In this document: one piece after another, positions 1-16,189 of the stretch
Position numbering within the stretch: the first letter of the stretch is position 1
Layout: every line of letters starts with the position of its first letter
NCBI GenBank assembly: GCA_902729315.2
Contig: LR746266.1
Coordinates: 4,412,759-4,476,758 of the forward strand
DNA: 64,000 nt
From: Spirodela intermedia
Taxonomy: Eukaryota > Streptophyta > Magnoliopsida > Alismatales > Araceae
Direction: 5' to 3'
Translations under genes and position numbers: made by a program
The notes under the pieces: model-generated
What the model saw: the letters and a program-made list of their open reading frames with translations, nothing else
Databases searched by the model: none
What the model was told of the DNA's origin: nothing

Positions 1-168
1 CATTTGATCCAAGCTCTGTATTACCTGTGTTGGTTTTGGTAAACGTCATCTTCTATTAATGAGTAACTCGATGTAAATAACGATCTGCCGGTGTTCCTAC
101 GGCGTCATCTTTCAGGGTTTCTTCATATCAGTACCGGCAGATCTTGTACAGGAGGTTCAGTCATCATC
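1..168 (+). other. upstream sequence / 5'UTR of EDR2-like gene (truncated by window edge)
   Basis: This is AT-leaning sequence in front of the EDR2-like start codon. An AG acceptor-like site precedes the final stretch, so a 5'UTR intron is possible. The promoter lies outside the window. Confidence 0.4.
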
Positions 169-4705
<4,537 letters not shown>

Positions 4706-6115
4706 TCTCTGGGAAGAACCTCCCCCCTCCCCCCCTGTGGCCAATCGCCGCAGCCAGATCGAGGATGTAAACACCATAATTAAGGGCTATAATCGTGTAA
4801 TTAGCCCTCGGTAAGCCTTATTAATTGCGGGTCAGTGGCCTATCAGGTCTTACCATTCATTTCAGGACTCGCAAAGGAGGAAACCCACAGCCGGATGGTG
4901 ACCAAATCCGCGGTGTGCTTACCTCTTCCAGTGGGAGGAGCGCGGCTGCCCGGCGTTCGCGGCGGAGTGAGAGTGAGAGTTCTCTTACGGCCGTGCTACG
5001 TGAGCGGATCTCTCCCCGGCGGGCATAAGTAGGGCGGACCGGCAGCGGGGAATGGAAGGGTGCCCTAGGCCGAGCGCTTACCCCGGGAGTGGAAGGGGTG
5101 GCGTGGTATTCCACGGGAGAGGTTAATCGTGGCGCACGGCAACGTGCGATGGGCGCAGATCAGAGAACCAGGGCAGCCCTTTGGCCGCTCGCCGGCGTCA
5201 CAGTCGCCGGCAGAGCGAGGGGATCGGCCCACATTGTATCTCTCCCTCCTCTCTCCGATCCGCTGGGGCGTCTCTCCGGCGCATTTCCCCCTTGCTTCCC
5301 CTTCTTCCGATCCTCTTCCTCCTTGTTTTTCGCTTCCGGCGTTGCTCTGATCTTTTCCCTTTCGTCTGCGCTCGGTTTCGCGTCTCCATCCCGTGCTCGT
5401 GGAATTGCCGGATTCAGATGTTAAGTATCGAAGACGATGGCCTAAGTCTAGGGCACAGTCCTGATGCTCGAGAGGGACTTCTTCGCGTTCTGGTGAAATT
5501 TTTTCCTGGCGTTGTTTTCTGTCCTCCGTCATGCAAGTAGGGTCCTAGGTTCGTCCCGAGGAAGGGAGAGTGAATTGCAGTGGTCGGTCTTTCGTGGGGG
5601 AGCCGACTGCATTCTACCAGCTAGACACTGGCACATCTGATTCGCTTGTAGAACCGGGTTACCAGTCGGCAAGTCCGACGATTAGTCCCAACTCTCGCTT
5701 AGAGAGGGGGAAAACGCGACCGCTACGGCAGTCCTCTCCTCCAGTATATGCAATATTCCCCTGAATTACTCAGACGTGGGGATTCAGACTAGGAAAAATG
5801 CAGCGATCCAAGTTCCCCTCTCCTTTTCTATTTCCTGAAGTAGCGTTCGAATCACAATTCATTGGCGCGTGTATTCTTTCTACAAGTCCCTGAACACGCT
5901 GGTGATGCGGGAGAAGCTTATGCTTTTCCCTCCACCTTCCCTTTTTCTTTTTAAATCGGACTTCCAGGTTGCTCCTGTTCCCCCCTCCACATTTTTCATC
6001 ATGGCGGAAGATGATGCCTATTGGCCTGGCGAACAGTTTCCCATCCGTTCCGAGTACGGGCACCAGTTTGTTGGAGCAGCAACGGCAACGGTTACGGGAG
6101 TCGGCCAGAAGAAAG
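4706..6115. other. convergent intergenic region with GC-rich 5'UTR-like block
   Basis: The region lies between the stop of the EDR2-like gene and the stop of the IBS1-like kinase, which point at each other. About 4870-5420 is markedly GC- and CpG-rich and includes a CU-rich stretch (about 5220-5350) that resembles a plant 5'UTR. 5540-6100 is mixed sequence and probably includes the kinase 3'UTR on the minus strand. The longest open frames here resemble no protein family I know, so no gene is called. Confidence 0.5.
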
Positions 6116-9100
6116 TCAGGTCTCTCTTTTACATTCCTTTTGTCCTGCACAATCGAACTCTTGAGCTCGTGAATTTCCGGAAAAATAGTGAAAATCTGGC
6201 GTAATCCGGTGACCACGCGATTGAAAAACAGTTGGCAAGAAGACGAGATCGTTCGGGCTTTGCGTACCTCTTCGGAACCATGTCCTGCGAAAAACCTTTC
6301 GAATGTGTCTTTCATTCTTCTGTAGCAGTTCGTCGATCTTTTGCGATTCATACAACAGAGGGCCGGAGAATTCCACTCTTTCTGGTCCGTCCTGTTGACA
6401 ATTCAATTCATAATGAAGCTAAGCATCAGTGCCAATACGAGGAACTGAAGGTCTGCAGGAGACAGGACAATGGTGAGTACCAAGCGACTCTGCCTCTGAT
6501 GAAATGCTCGAGACTGATCCAGAGACCGGAGCGTTTCAGAATAATTGAAAGAACCACGACGTTCCGAGGTGGCCCACTGCTGCACAGGCGCCCCCTTCAC
6601 CATCTTATTGGCCTCGCGGCGTCTGGAGCTGGTCGGCACCTTCTGGGGTAACTCCCCCCTTACCGACCTCTTCGGGTCTACACTACTTTCAGCCCGTAAC
6701 AGGCTGCCGTGGAACAGGGCACCAGAATCGAGCCCTCTTGAGCTTGTCCCGCTGGCGGATCTCATCCACTCGCCGCTACCGTCTTTTGGTCTCCTCGCCC
6801 ATGCAAAATCACTGGGAGGAACTAGCAGGGGCCCAGAAAAGGGTATGCCCTCCTCTGGGCTGTGCTTCACGGGGCGAGGTTCAATCACAGAAGTCTTCTG
6901 GTCTACGGGTAACTTCGGAATCATACGTCCTCTGTAATCATGGTGCGTCGAGTTGCTCTTTTGGACTTCTTCGGGATTCCTGATAACATCCTACAGAGAC
7001 CAGAAGCCTCAAAAAGAAGAATTCCAACTGGGTGTGGATCTCAGGCGCATGAGAGACGATTACCTCTGCTCGTGGTGCGGGTCTACGAAGGCTGTCGACT
7101 TCCTGTGGCGGTTTATATGCCATCGATGCTCTGCTTTCTGCTTCTGGCCGGCGTCCCCTCCCGCTCATCCTCCTCCTGAGATGTCATTGCAGTAAGCGAT
7201 ATCAGGCACAGCTAGAGCTTTCAAGATGGATGGAAAACCAAAGTAAGCGTATTGGTTCGTGTTTCGAAGGAGTTAGCTTTTAGTCCAGTCCGTACGAAAT
7301 ATGAGAACCGTGGAAAGTTTGGATTTGTGAAGATAAAAACTCCACCTGCGTGACTGCTCACGACTCTTGGCATCAATCTCCTTATTAGGTGGGTAGCTCG
7401 GCAGCATGAATGGCTCGCATGCGTGAGGCATTGTGGTAAAATACTGGCCAAGAGTGAGGAAAAACGTTAGTATGTTCTGATGAAGGCTTTGGTGATGTTG
7501 ATCCTGATAACTTTGTGGATGGAAGTTTTCATTTGCTTAACGAGAGAAAGACAGACAGACAGACAGAGAGGGAGTTTACCTCGGACTGAAGAGCAGAGGA
7601 AGCACTGAAACGTTTGTTAGGCTCAATAGAGAGAAGATTTTCTATCAGGTCCAGAGTGCTTTCAGGTAGCCCTTCGCATTTATCCCGAAGACAACTTTCA
7701 TAAGGATGATGGGGCTTGAAGATTGTAGCGTGCGGTAACTTGGACTTTTTCCAATATTCGGCAGAGGGTGAACCACAGAGCTTAAAGATTTTATGCAGCT
7801 GCTCAACCTGTGGGCAACAATAGCCATTCTTACTCAGTCTTGCACAGTATAGCTGGATTATCTGTACCTCGGAGGGGTCATCCTTCGACTATAACTTGGG
7901 GCGGCATAAAGATAGATATGCACATATATTATATTATATTCTATAAGATGGTGTCTCATTAACCAGGGCCATCGTCACTTGGGGATACAAGGACTACGTT
8001 GAAACTGAACCATCAATGCTTCACATCAACATCTCAAGGTTATTAGGCCATCTGATGTAGGTTCTTTGATGCCCATCCTCTCTTCTACAAGCTCATCTTT
8101 TTTGGTGTTTTCTTTATGTGCATCTATGAATAAGTCAGCTAACCTTTTGGGTGATCCTCAACATACGTCCCAGGTTTGGATTCCCACCGAGCAATCAATT
8201 CATGACATGAGCTTATAAGACCCTTGGGAGAAACGAGTTTAATTTCCACGGTAGAAGCACCCGCATGAAGCAGAAGTGATTTTCAGTGACGGCAAAGAGG
8301 ATGATTGGAGATGTTCTCACCTCTGTTCTTCCCTGCAGGATGGGTTTCCCCAGAAGCAGCTCTGCGAGCACGCACCCAACGCTCCACATATCGATGGACG
8401 GTCCGTAGTCCGTTGACCCCAAGAGAAGCTCCGGCGGGCGGTACCACAGAGTCACCACACGGCTGGTCAACGGGTGCTTCCGCTCATACCTGGCGAAATT
8501 CGCCAGCCCGAAATCCGCAATCTTCAGAATGCCTTCGTTGTTGACCAGAAGATTGGAACACTTGATGTCCCGATGCATCATGCCAAGCGAGTGGCAGTGT
8601 TCCAGCCCAGACAGCAGCTGTTGCATGTAGCACTTCACCTGCAAGATCATCAAACAGAAGTAAGAAGATTTCCCAAGAACGGGTTCCCCCGCCAAAAAAA
8701 AAAAAAAACAGAAAAAAACCTGTGGTTCGCTGAATTGGATGTCGGGGGAGGACAAGAGCCCTGCAAGATCATGATCCATGTACTCGAACACAAGATATAT
8801 GCTGCAGGACAATCGAGAGGTGACCAAGCCCTCCAGTTTCACGATGTTCGGGTGGTTTAATCTCCGGAGAATCTGGATCTCTCGCGCCATGAACCTCACG
8901 CTCTCCGGCTCGTAGTTGTCGAAGCGGACCTTCTTCAGGGCAAAAAACTTCCCGGTGTCTATCTCGCGAGCCCGGAATACGCTGCTATAAGTGCCCTGCC
9001 CAATCTACGGAGGCAATCCACAGAGCAATGAGATGTATCAGTACATGTTGTGAACAAGGTTTTCGATCCACCAAAACCAGAAATAAGAAGAATACAAAGA

Positions 9101-9745
9101 AAAATCTATTGGTGGTTCTGTGAAGAATATGAAATACACTAAAGAAGGAAAGAAAAAGATGGAAGGTTTGTAAAGGGCAATATGTTGTCGACTTTGGAAT
9201 CAGTGTGCATTAATCGAAGCGTTGACAAGCCAAAATCAGAAATAAAATCTGATATCAAATTGTCGGTGATCAACCCTCAAGCTGATCGATCACCAGAAAA
9301 TGAAAGAACACCTCATTTTAGTCTGAGTTTATGATATGAACGCAGTTCAATGAGGGGTTTGAAATCCCGGGTAAAGAGAGTTTACCTTCTCCAGTGTCTC
9401 GTAAGAATCAGCTTTGAGGGGCACCCAACCCTGGATTGCCTCTCCTGCTACCGCACTGAGCCAGGCGGGCCAGCCGGCGGCGACCTGCTCCCCTTCCAAG
9501 TACCTGTGCAGGTTCGAGAGGCGGAAGCTAGTCGAGCTCCTGTCATTCGAGCTTGCCTTCCCGGTCTCTTCTTGATTCGGCTCCGACCCTCCCGTTTTCT
9601 TCTTCTCCTGATTGCCGAGCGCCGCCCGGCTGACCCGAGAGGAGGAGGAGGAGAAGAACCCGCCGACCCTTTCCTCCCTGGCGGCGCCGCCATGGTCGAG
9701 CGCTGGGTTCACGGAGACAACGTGCTTCGAGGCGAGGCACCCCAT
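6116..9745 (-). CDS. CDK-like Ser/Thr kinase, IBS1 / At1g54610 type
   Basis: Nine minus-strand exons: 9745-9386, 9004-8720, 8638-8321, 7807-7580, 7443-7346, 7175-7064, 6990-6481, 6391-6268, 6144-6116, giving 687 aa. The N-terminus MGCLASK fits N-myristoylation plus palmitoylation and suggests membrane attachment. Residues 1-110 are low complexity and lead into GWPAWLSAVAGEAIQGW, a hallmark of this family. The kinase domain starts about residue 118: P-loop IGQGTYSSVF, catalytic HRDIKCSN near 238 and DFGLA near 257, so it is an RD kinase. It resembles cyclin-dependent kinases but belongs to the plant CRK group with long tails. The C-terminal tail ends in a conserved motif (FSGPLLYESQKIDELLQ, ERHIRKVFRRTWF). 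In Arabidopsis, IBS1 (At1g18670) mediates priming by beta-aminobutyric acid. The last intron (6267-6145) is 123 bp and stop-free in frame. Confidence 0.92.
7549..7568. repeat. (ACAG)n short repeat in kinase intron 4
   Basis: About five ACAG-like units just past the donor side of the fourth kinase intron (minus-strand gene). Confidence 0.8.
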
Positions 9746-10062
9746 GGCCCTTCAGCGCTCTGGGGAGGGACAACCAGATCGGCTTGGATCAACGGACTAT
9801 GGAAAAGCCACTCGGAGACAAAGGGGAGGCAGAATTGGGAAGGATAGAGACCGAGATGCCACAAGAACAGTGTGAATTATTGCACAGGAGATTAAATAAT
9901 ATACGGCAGGGGAGGCACGCTGCACGGGGATTGAGCGGCGAAAGGGCCGCCAAGCGAACCCACCACAGCGACAGAAGCCGGGCCGGGATTCCCCTCCTTT
10001 TCTGCGATCCTCCAGGATGGCGGCGGACGCGACGGGATTCCTCCCCTTCTGTGGAATTTCCT

Positions 10063-10130
10063 TCCTCCTTCCAACCTCTTCCTTCCTTTCCCTCCTTCCA
10101 ACCTCTTCCTTCTTTCCCTCCTTCCAACTT
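10063..10130. repeat. imperfect CU-rich tandem repeat (about 26-bp unit)
   Basis: The plus strand shows repeated CCTCCTTCCAACCTCTTCCTT-like units two to three times, differing by single bases. It lies 300-400 bp upstream of the kinase ATG and is polypurine on the kinase sense strand. Confidence 0.75.
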
Positions 10131-10447
10131 TGCGTCGTCGTCGCCGGAGAGATTGGCGGCGGAGGGGGAGAATCGGGGTGGGTTGTAGCGGGTGATGTGA
10201 GAGATTTCCGACCCACCGCTGATCCGTTCCAACAGGGGACCCGGGAAGCGACGCGGGATGGTGGGGGGAGCGAGGTGACCTTGTGGGTCCGTCCACCCCG
10301 CCCAAACGTCCTGCATCTTCCTCCCAAGAAACCCCCTTCTTTATTTCTCCGCTCCCCGTAAACCTCCCTTCGTTAAATCAGTTCCTCTCCTCTCCCTCTT
10401 TCGCTGACCTCGCTGTACTGCTCTTCCTCCTCTTCCTTGCGGAAAGT

Positions 10448-10448
<1 letters not shown>

Positions 10449-10493
<45 letters not shown>
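10449..10493. repeat. (AG)n microsatellite upstream of kinase gene
   Basis: About 22 uninterrupted AG units, in the region expected to be promoter or 5'UTR of the minus-strand kinase. Confidence 0.95.
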
Positions 10494-10496
<3 letters not shown>

Positions 10497-10599
10497 GGAG
10501 GAGAGAGAGTTGAGTCCGACCGTGTGGGATTGTGCTGTTTTAGGAAATAAAATAAGAAGAGGACGAGACTGAACGAGGACGGTCAAAGCCCAGTACACC

Positions 10600-11413
10600 G
10601 GGTCATAACGAAGGAAAGGACAGCTGCGTGTAGGGCCGTACCATTTTCTTTAACCCCCTTCTTAAAAAATAATTTATTTTTAAAATCACACCTAGATTAA
10701 TTTATTTATAAGGTTTGATAGTCAACCCCCCCTGTCAAGTTGCGACGGACAATTTGAGAAATCCCTTCAAAGAAAAATGAACGCGTAAAAACACCCCCTG
10801 TACTACGAATTTACGAGATTAACCTAGCCTCTCCCTCTCTCTCATATACACGTGCGAGTTGATTGAAGTCTCCCCTCTCTCACACAGACCGCACGTGAAG
10901 CAATCACGGATTATGTGGCCGAACCACTACATCTGCCTGCGCTGACAAGGGACCCACAGAAAGAGAGAGAGAGAGAGGGAGGCGCTTCACACGTGTAACT
11001 CTCTCGAAGTCTTGCGGGCAGCTAGTCATGGTCTCTCTCGATCATCACGTGACACATGAAGCCGACGGGACCAGGCCGGAATCTCAGAGAAAAAAATCAT
11101 AGGCCTTCGACGTGGGCCCACCTCGCCGGGCTTTCCTCTGGCCTGACCCCTCGCTCCAGCGGCTCCAGTCCCATCAGCTCCTTCACATATTTGTTCCCAA
11201 CTGACGGTTGAACCATCAGAGACTGAAAGACACCGACGAATCACCCTCTGCAACAGACAGACAGAAGAAGAACAACACGAAGAGGATGACGAAGCTTGCT
11301 CCTCTGGGGATCAACAGTTCTTGGCACAGATGAAGAGCACAAAGGTGACGAACATGAAGAAGATCCGATGCAGATTGCTCCCTGGAGGTCCAGCAGTGCC
11401 TTCTCCTCCGCCG
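10600..11413. other. intergenic, between HNH gene 3' end and kinase promoter
   Basis: Mixed-composition sequence with short GAGA and CTCT stretches near 10835, 10880 and 10960. The right end probably holds the 3'UTR of the HNH gene. I see no coding signal. Confidence 0.5.
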
Positions 11414-13663
11414 CTAAGGCGTCGTCTCCTTGTAAGGCAGCTCGCAGGCGGCCAGTGGGCTCTTGTGCTTGTGAAGGCCCAGCATCTCAGCAACTGTCTT
11501 GCAGCGGCACTGGTTCCCCGGGCGGATCACATTTCCATAGACAGCCATCTCGATGACGTCCAGCTCCTTGTCTGCGAGCCCATATTCCCAAGATCAGGCC
11601 AGAAATCATGGAATGGCTTCTTCAGATTTGAAGCAACTCACCGCATAACCAAATTACGTGGAATGAATATTATAACACGGCAAAAGACCAGCTTCTTTAT
11701 TACTGTGAGCAGACGGCGATTGAGGGCTAGCCTGGCACGCTGCCAACCTAGAGACTCACAGGATTGGAGAAAAGTGGACCCCATTTGCAGGAAGATCATT
11801 GAAAGGGAAGAGCGGAACCCAGAAACTAAGCATGCAGAGGGAGATGACTACCAGTCGCTAGATCGTGAGGATAGCAAGTTTCTGCTTGAAACCAAGGAAA
11901 AATTCACGAAAAACATAAAACTTAGTGTAACCGCAACACAGTAATATGGGGGGGAGGGAGCCCGCATGAATACTGGATTCGCATCTTATATTGCTGGTCC
12001 AAATGTATGAGAGGAATCCAATTAATCCGGCAGCAGCTTATGTTTCAGACAACACTTTTTTTGAAATTACAGTATAAAATAAGGAGCTATGAAAATGTTT
12101 AAAATTAATAACCGAATGCAAAGAAGGGGGGAAGGAAGATTTAGGATCCAATTTACAAAATAAATATAAATATTTTCAGCTGGCAGCTCATAGAGCGAGG
12201 AAATGTACCAGTAAATTTGACATCACACGAGAAACCTTCCAGTTCAGCTCTCTCCACCCACTCTTTATCTGACTTAAACCTATTCACCCTGGTCTGAAGA
12301 ATCTGGCAGTTGTCTGCGGTTGATTCTCCGCCTGCATCGGATATCTGATTTCAGACACGGGTATGAGAGTATGAAAATGCTTAAAAAACTGATTATAATG
12401 GATTAGACAGAGGAAATATATGGTCCACAGATCTACGACCTATGAGGTCAATGAAACCAGAGCATCTAATTAACAAATAAAAAACCATAGTTTGACGAGA
12501 GAGAAAATTGGGAAATATCCATGATTTTATTTTCCCAACTATTTATTGATTGATGGTTACCCACAAAAGAATGCATAATTCTCTTTTATTGTCATATCTT
12601 TCACATCTTTCTTTGAATCTTTGTGAGGCCTAGAGTAAACTCTGAGGACTGAAAGCTGGCTGCGAAAGTGAAACCTGCCTGATAAAAATGACGCTCCAAG
12701 CAAGCCATGGCTATAGACTTACAAAAGGAATTCAGTGGTCGTGTCCTGGAAGCTTAGCAGCCTCAACGCAACCAACAAAGAGAGGTTCTGCCAGGAAAAT
12801 GACCGAATACAAGGACGTAATGAAATATAAGTCCAAGAGAAAATGTGTTCATGCCACACCCCTCTTCTTGACCAACGGTGGCCGGGTAAGAGGGTATGCG
12901 ACCAATCATGCGGAGGTACAATAAGTTGGTCTCTGAAATTAAGTAACGAAGAATTAATCGTCCGAATTTTCTTTTCGTGTCATGTTTCTGATAAATAATG
13001 AAGCCAAAAATTCACGCTGATTCTAGGACAACCAGCTTGTTGATTGGTTATCAATGATGGTGGGAACTAAACCTGAGAATATTAACTGATGGTAAGGAGA
13101 CATGGAGACGTGATTCAAAGGATTCAAGAAATGATGATCCAGCGCAACTCCTTGGATAGTCGTCGATATCAACACCATGAGAATTGAAGGAAAGTTGCTC
13201 TTTAAATAGCAGATAATGGAGTGTATTAAAAGGTTTGGATATCAGATTCATGCGAATAGACCATCAATTGGAGCTTCTACGTTCGACAAATGCGGACAAA
13301 ATGGGTGATCTTCGCGACGATGAAAAAAAAAATCTCGGCGAGGGAACCTAACCTCGCAGCGGGTACGCACCAGGCCGGAGCAGATATGAGCCAACAGACG
13401 GGAGAGACAAGGGAGTTGGGGGGGATCTAACCTTTGGAGAAAGGGACGATGTGGTCGTACTCGTAGCACAGACAGCCGTGGCAGTTCCAGAAGCGCTTGC
13501 AGACGATGTTACCCGCGGCATCCTTGCGCCACCTCTCGGGGTGGCGGCCGCTCACCACATCTGCTTTTTCCCAGCACTGAGCCTTGGCCTTGGCATCGAA
13601 GAATCTGGGCCTCTCTTTCTCCTTCTGATTCTGGTTCCCCGCCCGCGCCGGGGAAGAACTCAT
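11414..13663 (-). CDS. small HNH-domain (HNH endonuclease-like) protein
   Basis: Three minus-strand exons: 13663-13432, 12331-12209, 11571-11414, giving 170 aa. The start was taken at MSSSPARAG; the frame is open 36 codons further upstream but that extension looks unconserved. The core starts at FFDAKAKAQCW, then GRHPERWRKDAAGN and a Cys cluster (CKRFWNCHGCLC). The HNH motif is YDHIVPFSKG-GES with NCQIL and RVNRFKSD. Exon 3 (DKELDVIEMAVYGNVIRPGN, then CRCKTVAEMLG) closes the domain, and the protein ends KETTP. It matches the conserved plant single-HNH protein family (Arabidopsis At3g47490 type). HNH folds usually bind a metal and cut nucleic acid; for this plant family the substrate is unknown. 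Introns are 1.1 kb and 0.64 kb. Confidence 0.9.
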
Positions 13664-16189
13664 CGAAATCGCGGCCCCCCAGATGGGGCGGGGGGAGACG
13701 AGTAAGGGGAGCTTAAACCCCGACGCTGGGGGCGGAATGCGGAGGCGGAGCGGGTTACCCGTTCTGGCCACCCTTAAATTTACCCATCTATCCTCTCGTT
13801 TACTAGGTATTTAATTTATTGGATTAATACCAATTAGATAGCAAAGTTCATTGCGCCCATTAATATCAAAAATGCAAAGTGAATATAGTGAACCTAACAT
13901 CAAAAAAATTGTTAACTTACGTTATCAAATTAATTGTGTCATGAATAATGAAATGAAAGGGGGAGATATGAGATAAAGAGTTTGTTGATTAATTGTTTTT
14001 ATAAAAGCAATTGATAAATATCTTAAGCTACTATCAACAACCAACACATACTACAAAGTAGTCATGAAAAATGACACAATAGTCAAGGGGCACATAATAT
14101 GTCAATGGATGGTGTTGAAAATACAAAAAAATGGTAGTGATTGAATATTACTCACCTTTAAAATAAGAAAATATTAACATTATTTATAGAATGCAGTGGT
14201 TCAAGATCTTGGACATAATATTGACGAACTAGAAACAAGTTAGCATAAAATTTCTATTAAATTGTGGATTAAGTAATAATATTTTGATGATATAAAAAGA
14301 AATGACTTGAATATAAAATCAAGAAATTGATGACATTAAATAATTTTATGGCCTAAGCATGATTAAAAAAAATTAGATCTTTGACAAGTCTGAAGGGTTT
14401 TGATGATTATTATATGTATACAAAGGTATTTAAGAACCTCACATGTTATAGAATTATTTACTTGATAATCTCAGTAGTTGCATATTAATGAAGTCTCGGT
14501 TTCATTTGATTATCATCAAAGGTAGAAAAATTAAATTGTTTAAATATAAATATAATACAAAATTAGAAATTTAAAAATGGTAATTTTATTAAATACGAGT
14601 TTTAATATTTTAATTTTGAATACCAATTAACTTCACTAGCATAGACATAAGCATGAAAGTAATAATTGAAAAGATCTTTGAAAATGACGAGTCAAATGGA
14701 ATAAATATCATAGAAAAATATCAAGACATTAAAGAAATATTTTTTTAAGATGACTAAAATTATATGTATGCCTGGCAACAAAATGGTTGAGTCTAATTTG
14801 TCTGACTAAAATAATTTTTATCTGAAAAATATGTCATATATATGGATGTGAGACCAATAATTGAGATGATTATTCAAAGACAAAGCCAATATTTTATTAC
14901 AATTTATAATACTCAAAGAATTATGATTTCTAATATATATATATATATATATATATTCTGAAGCTATACATGGCCCACTATAATCTAACTAACTATTTAT
15001 TTATTGAGTCAATTGTTGGACCTAATAGGTACATAAAAGGGACAACTCAGCCCAATATGCCTCATGATGAACAAGGTCATCTTAATCAAAATTATTATAT
15101 ATTGAATACAAATGAGATTTCAAGACAACAACAATACAATCAGAATCTTCTTTTTATTCTATCTCTATTCTATCAATGTTATAGTCAATCAAAGCCAAAT
15201 TTAAGAGGAAGGCGTGTAAGAGATTAAAATCAACATTTCAAACAATGTTAATTACTTTTGGATCTCTCTCTTCTTTGCTATCTCTTTTCTAAGTCTAAAT
15301 GACTCAAAGACAAGGTCAAGAACAAATCAAAGGAGATGTGAATATAAAGAGAAATCTCATGTGATCCCTTAATCAGCCCAACCTTATTTCAAGCCCTTTA
15401 ATAATGCATGACAATATTAATGATAGTTCAAGGAGATAGTAGATCTTGTTTAAGTTGATTTCTTATTTTTATTGTAATTTATGATATGTAAATTAATTAA
15501 GATAATTGTGGTGTATCGACAACACAGTCACTTATAAGTCATTATGTCACTTGTCATGTGCTTCTAATAGGTGACATTTGTGATAATTAGTCTCTAATAT
15601 TATAAGAGATATTGCATGCTTGTATAGCATATTGATGTATAAGTTGCTTATCTGAAAAAAATCAAAGGTATCCTAGGTGCTGAAATATAAGAATCATGGT
15701 GGATGTCTCAGAAGTGAAAATAGGTCAAAGAGTTTGGTCAAACCACTCTAACAATTTGTGTTCACTAATTGTTCTTGATATATTTTATATTTATATATTT
15801 ATTTATAATATATAATATTATTATATAAGAAAATAAAAGATAAAATTATTATACTTACTTGTAACTAAAATTATGAATTTATTTACTACTCTTCTCTTGA
15901 TTCGTCTAGCTAACTATCTAGGGACCAATCATTTCTTGTGGACAGTAAGATATTGACCATCATAAGCATCCTTCAATTATGTCAATTAGTGACATCCTTG
16001 AAATCCTTAACTTATGATATTTAACACAATAAGAGATATTTGTAAAAATTTACCACACAAAAAAGTTGTTAAATGGCCACCTAATCTCAAATCAACCATA
16101 GAACAATGTTTAACCACGAATTTTCTCATTCTCTCTATATACTAGATTTCATAAATGCAAAAGAGCAATCATTATATCTTCTTGTAACC
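13664..16189. other. AT-rich intergenic sequence, no gene seen
   Basis: After the HNH promoter (GC-rich to about 13770) the sequence becomes strongly AT-rich. It has no coherent open frames longer than about 85 codons. It may contain the unrecognisable gag/LTR part of the adjoining retrotransposon relic. I could not identify a matching pair of LTRs by eye. Confidence 0.5.
14932..14956. repeat. (TA)n microsatellite
   Basis: About 12 TA units in the AT-rich repeat-dominated gap. Confidence 0.9.

Larger units (their letters stand above)
9746..10600 (-). promoter_or_regulatory. promoter and 5'UTR of IBS1-like kinase
   Basis: GC-rich sequence upstream of the minus-strand kinase. It contains a polypurine stretch (10060-10135, read GGAAGG-rich on the transcribed strand, with two to three copies of a roughly 26-bp unit) and a long GA/CT microsatellite at 10449-10493. 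Such GAGA-type tracts are common in plant 5'UTRs and are bound by BPC proteins. The transcription start was not located. Confidence 0.5.

Noticed and set aside
5065-5532. 155-codon minus-strand and 111-codon plus-strand frames in the GC-rich block
   Set aside because: Low-complexity Arg/Ser/Glu composition with no recognisable domain; kept only as an unexplained GC-rich block.
9789-10327. overlapping 130-176-codon frames on both strands
   Set aside because: They consist of simple-sequence purine/pyrimidine repeats in the kinase promoter and are not protein-like.
11321-11944. 207-codon plus-strand open frame
   Set aside because: It overlaps antisense to the last HNH exon and then runs into intron sequence; no conserved motif.
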